A DNA stretch of 20,733 nt from an uncultured Paenibacillaceae bacterium (GTDB lineage Bacteria > Bacillota > Bacilli > Paenibacillales > DA-C8): positions 1 to 20,733 of the forward strand of contig CALGAO010000065.1 of the NCBI GenBank assembly GCA_937957685.1, in the 5' to 3' direction. The translations under genes and the position numbers were made by a program. The first letter of the stretch is position 1, and the number at the start of each line of letters is the position of its first letter. Below are positions 14,652 to 20,733 of this stretch, piece after piece. The notes under the pieces are model-generated. The model was given only the letters and a program-made list of their open reading frames with translations, was not told the origin of the DNA and did no database searches.

Positions 14652-15713
14652 ATGGTGTTCGGTGCACCTCAGTCCGGTCAGTTGGATGATCTGATCAAGG
14701 CATATTTGCGACCTTATGTCAAAAAGATCGATGCCGAGGCTTATTATGCGAAGGATTATCTGCTCGCTCTCGGCAGGAACGGGTGGTTGAGCGGCGTTCA
14801 CAAGTCACAGGTGGAGCTGCAGCTGGGCGGAGCGAGGCTCGTCGAGGAAACGGCCAGAACCTGTATGACCACCGCCTTCAATCTGTGGTGCCATCTCGCT
14901 TCCATGACCTATCTGCGGATGACGGACAACAGGTATCTGCGCGAGGAAGTGCTGCCGCTGCTGGAGGGCGGACATTGCCTTGGCGCAACTGGACTGTCGA
15001 ATCCGATGAAATATTACTCCGGTCTGGAGAAGCTGCATCTGAAGGCGACACGCACGGACGGAGGCTATCTGATCACCGGACAGCTTGGCGCCGTATCGAA
15101 TCTTTGTCCGGATCACTGGTTCGGGATCATCGCGCAGGCGGAGGACGATCTTCGGATCATGGCGTTTGTGCCGTGCAATGCCGACGGCCTCGAACTGATT
15201 CCCAAGGCGGAGTTTCTGGGTCTGAACGGAAGCGCCACTTATTCCTGCCGATTTGACGGGGTGTTCATTCCTGACCGGATGATCATCGCTTCGGATGCCG
15301 ACCGATTCGTGCCGCGCATCAGGCCCTATTTCGTCCTGTATCAGGTTCCGCTCGCCCTGGGCGTCATCGGCGAATCGATCCGCGGCATCGAGTATGCCCG
15401 CAACAGACAGTTCGGCTGCAACGCTTATCTGCGCGTCCAGGCGGATGAGCTGGAGCAGGAGTTCAGGGAGCTTCGCGAGCGGTTCTATCAGCTGGCGGGT
15501 TCTCCTGATCTGACAGATCGGGTGAAGGAGCTGCTGCGGATCAGGCTTGACGCTGCCTACCTGGCGCTGAAGGCGGTCCAGGCCTGCATGTTGCATCAGG
15601 GAGGAGCCGCGTATCTCAGGTACAGCGATGCTTCGCGGAGACTGAGAGAGGCGTACTTCTTCGCCCATCTGACCCCGACGGTCAAGCACCTGGAGAAGCT
15701 GCTCAGCACATGA
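14652..15713 (+). CDS. Acyl-CoA dehydrogenase family flavoprotein
   Basis: Length is 353 residues from ATG 14652, with GAGAAGG about 8 bases before it; ATG 14631 overlaps this purine stretch. The layout is that of acyl-CoA dehydrogenases: a helical N-terminal domain with YLLALGRNGWLSG and LVEETARTCMTTAFNLWCH, a beta-barrel with GATGLSNPMKYYSGLEKLHL, ATRTDGGYLITGQLGAVSNL and NGSATYSCRFDGVFIPDRMI, then a C-terminal helical bundle that binds FAD. It may be a dehydrogenase or, like DszC and SfnB relatives, a flavin-dependent monooxygenase acting on sulfur or nitrogen compounds. The neighbouring NitT/TauT transporter makes the second option attractive. At 353 residues it is slightly short for the family (about 380). 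Confidence 0.78.
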   Translation: MVFGAPQSGQLDDLIKAYLRPYVKKIDAEAYYAKDYLLALGRNGWLSGVHKSQVELQLGGARLVEETARTCMTTAFNLWCHLASMTYLRMTDNRYLREEVLPLLEGGHCLGATGLSNPMKYYSGLEKLHLKATRTDGGYLITGQLGAVSNLCPDHWFGIIAQAEDDLRIMAFVPCNADGLELIPKAEFLGLNGSATYSCRFDGVFIPDRMIIASDADRFVPRIRPYFVLYQVPLALGVIGESIRGIEYARNRQFGCNAYLRVQADELEQEFRELRERFYQLAGSPDLTDRVKELLRIRLDAAYLALKAVQACMLHQGGAAYLRYSDASRRLREAYFFAHLTPTVKHLEKLLST

Positions 15714-15735
15714 TGGATCACTCATCAACTTGCGT

Positions 15736-15785
15736 ACACTCGGGATATCCCTGCCCCGCAGGGAAATCACGGGTGTTTTATTTTT
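15736..15785 (+). terminator. Terminator after the acyl-CoA-dehydrogenase-like gene
   Basis: ACACTCGGGAT (15736-15746) pairs with ATCACGGGTGT (to about 15776), with one mismatch and one G-T pair. An inner CCCTG/CAGGG stem and TTTTATTTTT follow. Confidence 0.85.
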
Positions 15786-15915
15786 GGCTGTGTTTCAATC
15801 GGTTGTTGCTGATGACACGGATGACCTGACGCTAACGGAACGTGGGATCCTGTCGGCCCTTCGGCGTCTGAACCCGATGTGATATCATGGAAGAGATAGA
15901 AGGAGGATGATAGGA

Positions 15916-16773
15916 ATGAAGATCGGATTTGTTGGCACGGGGGTCATGGGAAGAAGCATGGCGCGCAACCTGATGGCCGCGGGCCATGAGTTGCATGTGT
16001 ATAATCGGACGAAGGCAAGGGCGGAGGGACTGATCGCCCAGGGCGCGATCTGGCACGACAGCCCGGGAGAGCTGGCGCGGTATGTCGAGGTGGTCATCAC
16101 CATGGTGGGATATCCGCACGACGTGGAGGAAGTCTACCTGGGCGAGAACGGGATCATCGCCAGTGCCAGACCGGGAACGTATCTGATCGACATGACCACC
16201 TCCAGCCCAAGGCTTGCCGAGCGGATCGAGCGGGAAGCGGCCGCGAAGGGATGCCATGCGCTGGATGCGCCGGTATCGGGTGGCGACATCGGGGCGCGGG
16301 AGGCGAGACTGTCGATCATGGTCGGCGGCGACCGGGCGGCATTTGACGCGATGCTGCCGATCTTCAGGGCGATGGGCAACAACATCGTGCACCAGGGTCC
16401 AGCCGGTGCGGGGCAGAATACCAAGATGTGCAATCAGATCGCGATCGCTTCCAACATGGTGGGCGTGTGCGAGGCGCTCGGCTATGCGATGAAGGCGGGG
16501 CTGGACCCGCAGCAGGTCATGAGAAGCATCGAGACCGGGGCGGCAGGAAGCTGGTCGCTCAGCAACCTGGGACCGCGGATGCTGGCGGGCAATTTCGAGC
16601 CGGGATTCTATGTCAAGCACTTCATCAAGGATCTGGGCATCGCGCTGCAGTCCGCGGAGGAGATGGGCTTCGACATGCCAGGCGTCCGGCTCGCCAGATC
16701 GCTGTATGAGAAGCTGGCTTCCCTGGGCGAACAGGACAGCGGCACACAGGCGCTGTTTAAGCTGTACAGCTGA
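15916..16773 (+). CDS. 3-hydroxyisobutyrate dehydrogenase family oxidoreductase
   Basis: Length is 285 residues from ATG 15916, with AAGGAGG ending at 15906; ATG 15907 is too close to this site. The N-terminal Rossmann motif is KIGFVGTGVMGRSMARNLM with the GxGxxG at 7-12. The substrate segment DAPVSGGDIGAREARLSIMV (117-136) is the second family signature, and the catalytic Lys170 with Asn173 lies in GAGQNTKMCNQI. These define beta-hydroxyacid dehydrogenases (3-hydroxyisobutyrate, tartronate semialdehyde, 6-phosphogluconate-like). An Arg at 31 after the second strand (VYNRTKAR) favours NADP. It resembles B. subtilis YkwC. TGATATCAT just upstream (near 15880-15890) could be an extended -10. It appears to be a single-gene unit. 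Confidence 0.88.
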   Translation: MKIGFVGTGVMGRSMARNLMAAGHELHVYNRTKARAEGLIAQGAIWHDSPGELARYVEVVITMVGYPHDVEEVYLGENGIIASARPGTYLIDMTTSSPRLAERIEREAAAKGCHALDAPVSGGDIGAREARLSIMVGGDRAAFDAMLPIFRAMGNNIVHQGPAGAGQNTKMCNQIAIASNMVGVCEALGYAMKAGLDPQQVMRSIETGAAGSWSLSNLGPRMLAGNFEPGFYVKHFIKDLGIALQSAEEMGFDMPGVRLARSLYEKLASLGEQDSGTQALFKLYS

Positions 16774-16866
16774 GGGGGCTGAGCGCGCAGGGCAATGCCT
16801 TGTGAGGAAGGTAGATACGGAAACGCAACGAGGGGTGTTTTGCCTCTCGTATTGCCGGCCTGCTGC

Positions 16867-17052
16867 GCTTGTATGAATAATCGTACAAAACGAAGCAGTC
16901 GCCGCTGAAATCGGCTCGTTTTGTATGAAAAATCGTACAAAATCAGGATAATATGGTTGTTAGAGGATCTTTTTGTACGAATGATCGTACAAAACGGTCC
17001 GAACCGGTAGACAGCAAGATGATTTTGTATGAAAAATCATATAACTCGGTCC
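16867..17052. repeat. Four-copy palindromic repeat array with exact 52-bp period
   Basis: Cores matching TGTAYGAAWRATCGTACA start at 16870, 16922, 16974 and 17026, three intervals of exactly 52 bp. They are mostly flanked by TTTT and AAAA. The fourth copy is decayed (ATCATATA). Most inter-core DNA differs, but CGGTCCG recurs at 16995 and 17047, again 52 bp apart. So this was a 52-bp tandem repeat whose palindromic core is better kept than the rest. The array lies between the dehydrogenase gene and the fructosamine-kinase gene. No protein-coding gene overlaps it. Confidence 0.88.
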
Positions 17053-17079
17053 GGAGGGGCTACTCTCCTGTGATGACAA

Positions 17080-17119
17080 ACAGACCGCAACCCGAAGTCG
17101 GGGCGGTCTGTTGCTGTTT
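17080..17119 (+). terminator. Long hairpin, probable terminator
   Basis: ACAGACCGC (17080-17088) pairs perfectly with GCGGTCTGT (17103-17111), with an inner CCCGA/TCGGG stem. The following TTGCTGTTT is a modest T-rich tail. It lies after the 52-bp array and before the next promoter. Confidence 0.6.
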
Positions 17120-17165
17120 GGCGGGTGTACAGTTGTACCGATTATGGGAGTGGTTCAGGCTGCTC

Positions 17166-17196
17166 TTCCAGGCATGAATCATGAATGTGGTACAAT
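17166..17196 (+). promoter_or_regulatory. Promoter of the fructosamine-kinase-like gene
   Basis: TGGTACAAT (17188-17196) is an extended -10 box. A weak -35 (TTCCAG, 17166-17171) lies 19 bp upstream. It is about 58 bp before the start at 17254. Confidence 0.5.
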
Positions 17197-17253
17197 AGAG
17201 GGAACAGATCATCCTCAAACATTGGAATAGGGGATTCTGGGGGGATTCGTAGC

Positions 17254-18138
17254 ATGGAGTGGTTGAAACAGGCCTTGAAGCGGGTTCTGCCGCTTGAGCC
17301 GCAGGAAGAGATCATCGCGCTGAGGGAAGTGAGAGGCGGGGACATCGGCCGATCGTATGTGGCGGAGACCCGGGAGCGGAAGTGGTTCGTCAAGTATCGG
17401 CCCGATCTGGATGGACTCGTATTTGAGCGGGAAGCCGAGGGGCTCGCACTGCTGAAGGAAGCGGGTGCGGTGGCCGTTCCGGAAACGTTCTATGCCGGCG
17501 GGATTCCGGACAGAAGCGGCGGCATGATCGTGCTGGAGTGGATCGAGTCCGGCCCTGCCCGTCATACCACGGAAGAAGCGCTGGGGCGAGGAATGGCGGA
17601 GCTGCACCGGAGGAGGTCGCCCGGCGGGCGCTTCGGCCTTCATCACGACAACTATATCGGCCTGCTCCCGCAACCGAATGGCTGGTGCGATACGTGGAGG
17701 GAATTCTACGCCGAGCGGCGCCTGCTTCCCATGCTCCGGCTGGCGGAGAAACGCGGGCGCATGCCTGCCGAGCGCAGGAGGCGGCTGATGCGGCTCGTCG
17801 AATCGCTGGAGCGCTGGATACCGGCGGGGATCGAACCGTCCTTGCTGCACGGCGATCTGTGGCACGGGAACTGGCTCGCCAGCGACCAGGGGGTGCCGTA
17901 CCTCATCGATCCTGCCGTTTCCTATGGCGACCGGGAATACGAGATGGCGTTCACCGAGTTGTTCGGCGGATTCTCCTCCCGGTTCTACGCCGCGTACGAA
18001 GAGGCGTACCCGTTGCCGCCCGATTATGAAGAACGTCGTCCCTTGTATCAGCTCTATTACTTGCTCGTTCATCTGATCCTGTTCGGTGAATCGTACGGCC
18101 CGTCGGTGGACCGGGTGCTGGTTCGCTATGTGGGATGA
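17254..18138 (+). CDS. Fructosamine kinase family protein
   Basis: Length is 294 residues from ATG 17254, with a GGGGGGA purine run upstream; in-frame starts before it fall in the promoter. The protein-kinase-like fold is shown by the ATP-binding lysine in KWFVKYRPD (K47), the EREAEGL helix (from about 58), the hinge region MIVLEWIES, then the catalytic loop HGDLWHGN at 199-206 (Asp201) and the metal-binding segment LIDPAVSYGDREYEMAF at about 217-233. These match the fructosamine-3-kinase family. Such kinases phosphorylate protein- or amino-acid-bound fructosamines or ribulosamines so that the sugar falls off, repairing glycation. Bacterial members mostly prefer ribulosamines. The gene is monocistronic with a strong terminator. 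Confidence 0.88.
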   Translation: MEWLKQALKRVLPLEPQEEIIALREVRGGDIGRSYVAETRERKWFVKYRPDLDGLVFEREAEGLALLKEAGAVAVPETFYAGGIPDRSGGMIVLEWIESGPARHTTEEALGRGMAELHRRRSPGGRFGLHHDNYIGLLPQPNGWCDTWREFYAERRLLPMLRLAEKRGRMPAERRRRLMRLVESLERWIPAGIEPSLLHGDLWHGNWLASDQGVPYLIDPAVSYGDREYEMAFTELFGGFSSRFYAAYEEAYPLPPDYEERRPLYQLYYLLVHLILFGESYGPSVDRVLVRYVG

Positions 18139-18140
18139 AA

Positions 18141-18173
18141 CAAGCCGCCCGTTGGGGCGGCTTGGCTGTCTTT
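18141..18173 (+). terminator. Rho-independent terminator after the fructosamine-kinase-like gene
   Basis: CAAGCCGCCC (18141-18150) and GGGCGGCTTG (18155-18164) form a perfect 10-bp stem with a GTTG loop, followed by GCTGTCTTT. It lies right at the 3' end of the convergent macro-domain gene. Confidence 0.88.
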
Positions 18174-18681
18174 AAACCCTGGTCTCGGCGGGGAACAGCT
18201 TCTTCGCCAGGGCGAATGACTCATCGTCGAATAGAACGAGGTACACGTCCATCTCATGATGCGACAGAAATTCGCGAATCGTTGCTACCGCCGTCTGCAA
18301 AGCCTGCTCTTTCGGATACCCGTACGCCCCTGATGAGATAAGCGGGAAGGCGATGCTGCGAAGCTGATGCTCCTGCGCCAGCTCCAGAGAACGACGGTAG
18401 CAGGAAACGAGCATCTGCTCCTCGTTATAGCCTCCGCCTCGCCATATGGGGCCGACGGTATGGATCACGTGGGATGCGGGCAGCCGGTATCCTCTGGTGA
18501 TCTTGGCCTGTCCGGTCTCGCAGCCGCCCAGCTTGCGGCATTCCTCGAGCAGCTCCGGCCCCGCCGCCCGGTGGATGGCTCCGTCCACACCTCCTCCGCC
18601 GAGCAGCGACCGATTCGCCGCGTTCACGATGGCATCGACGTGAACCTTCGTAATATCTCCCTGGATGATCTCGAGTGGCAT
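18172..18681 (-). CDS. Macro-domain protein (O-acetyl-ADP-ribose deacetylase-like)
   Basis: Length is 169 residues from ATG 18681; GGAGG lies 9 bases upstream, whereas the ATG at 18687 is only 3 bases from it. Family motifs are in order: LEIIQGDITKVHVDAIVNAA, NRSLLGGGGVDGAIHRAAG with the conserved Asn and the glycine loop, then HVIHTVGPIWRGG and the second loop IAFPLISSGAYGYP. This is the MacroD/YmdB type that binds ADP-ribose and removes it from O-acetyl esters or from proteins. The length equals E. coli YmdB (about 177). It is convergent with the fructosamine-kinase gene, and the region upstream carries the 52-bp repeats, with no clear promoter seen. Confidence 0.92.
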   Translation of the reverse strand: MPLEIIQGDITKVHVDAIVNAANRSLLGGGGVDGAIHRAAGPELLEECRKLGGCETGQAKITRGYRLPASHVIHTVGPIWRGGGYNEEQMLVSCYRRSLELAQEHQLRSIAFPLISSGAYGYPKEQALQTAVATIREFLSHHEMDVYLVLFDDESFALAKKLFPAETRV

Positions 18682-18871
18682 GTGCATCAACCTCCGCGTA
18701 TCAGATTCCACGGCATCTCCATCATAGCATGAATATTACTCTCTGGCTTCCGATTGCTGCAACGGTGGCAGAAACCCGATCGAAGCCCCGTTTTCCACCA
18801 CCAGACGCAACAGCTCCGAACAACTCCCATGTGCCCTTCGAATGACTCTACCTGACGGATGATGACTTGAT

Positions 18872-19027
18872 CTGACAAGATGACCACTTCTTCTCTCAGG
18901 CGTGCCAAGGCGGTCGAAGCGGCGTGAGAGAAGAAAAAATCTTCTCTCGGGTGAATTGGGGCCGGTCGAAGCGGCGTGAGAGAAGAAAAAATCGTCTCTC
19001 GGACGTGCCGAGACAGCGTGAGAGATA
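18872..19027. repeat. Hairpin repeats with 52-bp period (GTGAGAGAAG family)
   Basis: GTGAGAGAAG starts at 18924 and 18976, exactly 52 bp apart. Each begins a hairpin: GAGAGAAGA-AAAAA-TCTTCTCTC (18926-18948, perfect) and 18978-19000 (one mismatch). A degenerate earlier unit from 18872 keeps TTCTCTC and, at its end, GGTCGAAGCGGC (18912-18923), which recurs at 18964-18975, again 52 bp on. A last partial GTGAGAGAT follows at 19018, 42 bp after the second copy, as if 10 bp were lost. Confidence 0.8.
18985..19014 (-). terminator. Possible terminator of the LysE gene within the repeat
   Basis: Reading leftward, TCTCGG-CACGT-CCGAGA is a 6-bp stem followed by GACGATTTTTT. It lies about 17 bp after the LysE stop and uses part of the 52-bp repeat as its T tract. 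Confidence 0.4.
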
Positions 19028-19030
19028 TCA

Positions 19031-19666
19031 CTAACGGGCCTGGATCAGACCTTTGACCCCAACTATAAACTCGCAAAGAAAGTAACCGGAAAAGCCGATC
19101 AATGCCAGGCCGGCGATGATGGAGGCTGCCCGGATCATGCGGCGGCTCATCAGCTTCCGGGCAAAAGTCAGGATGGCCAGCAGGCCCAGGTCGTGAATCA
19201 GAATGCCTGTCAGCACTCCCGCCGCGACCACCAGAATCATCATTGGTCTGGAGCTGTCGTAGGAGCTGGTGATGACGGTGCCAAACACGCTGAGCCAGAA
19301 CACAAGATTGCCGGGGGAGACCGCCACCAGAAATCCGTTGCGATAGGATGCGAGGATCGATCTCGTGGCTGTCTCGCCTGGCATAGCCATGTCCCTGTCG
19401 GCATGCCGGATCGAGTCATAGCCGATCATGCACAAGAAGATCGCGCCGATCAGCCACATGGGCACCTGGATGTATGGGATCTGCAAGATCGGAGCCAGCC
19501 CGAGATGCAGAGCGAGGACCATGAGCAGATCGATCGTCATCCCTCCCAGCCCGACCGCCCAGCCGTGCAGGAAGCCATTTTTCAGGCATTGTTTGGTCAT
19601 CTCTACGGTGATGGCGCCTACCGGCATGGCAACGGCCAGCCCTGCGAGCACATAGGTGAAAAACAT
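19031..19666 (-). CDS. LysE/RhtB-family membrane exporter
   Basis: Length is 211 residues from ATG 19666, with TGAGGAGA six bases upstream; the in-frame ATG at 19717 lies further out and has no site. About six membrane segments occur, with the family opening FFTYVLAGLAVAMPVGAITV (a P-G motif after the first helix), then GFLHGWAVGLGGMTIDLLMV and the conserved central loop YRNGFLVAVSPGNLVFW. LysE/RhtB transporters export amino acids or related small molecules using the proton gradient; the substrate here is unknown. A TATAAT box reading leftward lies at 19724-19719, without a good -35. The gene is divergent from the RCC1-repeat gene. Confidence 0.88.
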   Translation of the reverse strand: MFFTYVLAGLAVAMPVGAITVEMTKQCLKNGFLHGWAVGLGGMTIDLLMVLALHLGLAPILQIPYIQVPMWLIGAIFLCMIGYDSIRHADRDMAMPGETATRSILASYRNGFLVAVSPGNLVFWLSVFGTVITSSYDSSRPMMILVVAAGVLTGILIHDLGLLAILTFARKLMSRRMIRAASIIAGLALIGFSGYFLCEFIVGVKGLIQAR

Positions 19667-19724
19667 AACATTCTCCTCAGTTGCATACAGGTGACGAAAT
19701 TCATCAAAGTAATTCACTATTATA

Positions 19725-19984
19725 CCTCAGACAAGCCCGTCATTGGCGCAGGGAAATTCTGGTACACCACTTGTTCGGAATGCCATGGGAACTTCACCCG
19801 GGTGGAGACGAAAGGCATCGAGACCATCCTCCCGGGATGACCGGGTATGAACGTGGAGCAACCGTCTCCCGGACATACCGGGACGCTCGAAGCGTTCCCC
19901 CAAAAAGGGGCAGTCAGCAAGGTCAAGATTCACTGGTCTTGTCGAACTGGCCGATATGGACGGCGGTTCCATGAATCGACATTC
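19725..19984. other. Divergent intergenic stretch, dense in small hairpins
   Basis: No credible gene lies here. Visible structures are TCCCGG-ACATA-CCGGGA (about 19867-19882), ACGCT-CGA-AGCGT (about 19882-19895), and CCCC-CAAAAA-GGGG (about 19897-19910). GTGGAG recurs at 19802 and 19853, 51 bp apart. None has a T tract that would make a forward terminator. Confidence 0.5.
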
Positions 19985-20018
19985 TTTAAGATTTTTTTAA
20001 GGTCCATTGTAGTACGCT
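19985..20018 (+). promoter_or_regulatory. CiaR-box-like direct repeat before the RCC1-repeat gene
   Basis: TTTAAG (19985-19990) and TTTAAG (19996-20001) are separated by five bases, as in the box at 9079-9095. At the same distance downstream (20013-20018) is TACGCT, a weak -10. The blocks share GTAYGMTG around the -10 position with the bactofilin promoter. Confidence 0.5.
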
Positions 20019-20083
20019 GGTCGTGAGTCAAAAGTATCGGTCGTGGATATATCGAACGATCTGACTGCAATGGAGGTTGGAAG

Positions 20084-20733
20084 ATGAAGCGAGGTATGAC
20101 TCGGAGAAGGATCGCGATGACGCTGCTCTGCTTCGTCGTAATCATCGTGCAAAGCGGGTTCGCCGCATGGGCGGAGCCAGTTCCGGATTTGGAGGATGTC
20201 GGGACGGACAGCCATGTTGTGGACACCGTGGACGACAGTGTCACGGACGCCGTGTACGGCGACGATGTGACGGAGGATGTATACGATACGGTCAGAGAGG
20301 AGGCGCACGATGACGAGCCTGGATTCGCCCCGTTCTCGACCGAGGAGGAGGGCGGTTTGCCGGAACTGCACGCCTTTGGGCGGAACAATATGGGCGAGCT
20401 TGCGCTGGATAACGGTGGTTCGACCCAGCTGGCGCCAGAGCTGGTGACGGCGTTCCCGGGCCTCGACATCGTCGACATCGCGGTGGGTTTCTCCCATTCC
20501 GTTGTCTTGACTGCTGATGGAGAGGTGTATGCGGTCGGGGTGAACAATTAAGTGCAGCTGGGGAACGGGACCATCAGGAATTCGGGGTTTAGCGCGACAC
20601 CGGTAATGGTGGATCTGAGCGGTGTCGATGGCCAGGTGGTGGCGATCGACGCAGGTGATACTCACACCTTGTTGCTGACGGATAACGGGAAGGTGTATGG
20701 GTTCGGCGACAACAGCTACGGACAGCTTGGCTT
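20084..20733 (+). pseudogene. Secreted RCC1-repeat protein gene interrupted by a stop codon (cut by window edge)
   Basis: ATG 20084 follows GGAGG by a normal distance. The N-terminus has a signal peptide (basic start, then IAMTLLCFVVIIVQSGFAAW ending AWA-EP). An acidic linker of about 65 residues follows (VDTVDDSVTDAVYGDDVTED), then RCC1 repeats: LPELHAFGRNNMGELALD, VAVGFSHSVVLTADGEVYAVG type. The frame stops at TAA 20549-20551 after GVNN, but the same frame continues VQLGNGTIRNSG... DTHTLLLTDNGKVYGFGDNS YGQLG to the window end without another stop. In RCC1 repeats a Tyr normally precedes VQLG/GQLG, so a TAC or TAT changed to TAA is the likely event, or a sequencing error. RCC1 repeats form beta-propellers that mediate protein binding. 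The partner here is unknown. Confidence 0.8.

Noticed and set aside
16867..17052. A CRISPR array with 24-bp palindromic repeats and about 28-bp spacers
   Set aside because: Only four copies, cores differ from each other, two of the supposed spacers share CGGTCCG in register, and no cas-like gene is present. A decayed tandem repeat explains it better.
18687..19076. Minus-strand 129-residue reading frame between macro-domain and LysE genes
   Set aside because: It consists largely of the 52-bp repeat DNA, overlaps the LysE 3' end and has no domain or ribosome site.
19193..19840. Plus-strand 215-residue reading frame opposite the LysE gene
   Set aside because: His/Gln/Arg-rich antisense shadow of a clear membrane-protein gene.

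Overview
The window looks like chromosomal DNA from a spore-forming, fairly GC-rich member of the Paenibacillaceae (Paenibacillus or Cohnella type). The evidence is strong AGGAGG-type ribosome binding sites, some TTG/GTG starts, Bacillus-like promoters, a GerMN-domain protein, a GH120 xylosidase homologue, and a short intergenic repeat (AATAGCGGAAGTCCA) of a kind I associate with Paenibacillus. This assignment is inferred from gene content, not from a database search.

Layout. 1-1078 is the right end of an IS21-family element (end of istA, complete istB, tandem terminal repeats) lying directly against a possibly truncated AT-richer gene (1081-1320). 1425-4662 holds a GH120-type beta-xylosidase overlapping an Eis-like acetyltransferase. 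4732-6921 (minus) is a three-gene operon: TetR regulator, NAD-dependent epimerase, small membrane protein, with a perfect operator-like palindrome over its promoter. 7095-7723 (minus) is a GerMN-domain gene broken by a one-base frameshift. A DUF4395 membrane protein follows (7975-8397), then about 750 bp without a credible gene but with repeats and palindromes. 9150-10665 encodes a bactofilin and a ParM/StbA-like actin in tandem.

10909-15713 is a functional cluster: a NitT/TauT-type ABC transporter (ATPase, lipoprotein, permease), a convergent HxlR regulator with a Cys-rich tail, a DUF4242 protein and an acyl-CoA-dehydrogenase-like flavoprotein. The two forward promoters of this cluster share the same 15-bp element over the -35 box, which suggests one regulon. 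After it come a 3-hydroxyisobutyrate-dehydrogenase-family enzyme, a fructosamine-kinase-family protein, a macro-domain protein (minus), a LysE-family exporter (minus) and, at the right edge, a secreted RCC1-repeat gene interrupted by a stop codon.

The most unusual signals are non-coding. Three separate intergenic regions (8801-8922, 16867-17052, 18872-19027) carry repeats, mostly palindromic and different in sequence, spaced by exactly 52 bp (about five DNA turns). Two promoters about 11 kb apart (9079-9095 and 19985-20001) carry perfect TTTAAG-N5-TTTAAG direct repeats, the form of the streptococcal CiaR box. They would link the bactofilin/actin pair and the RCC1 gene under one OmpR-family response regulator. 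No tRNA, rRNA or convincing CRISPR array was seen.
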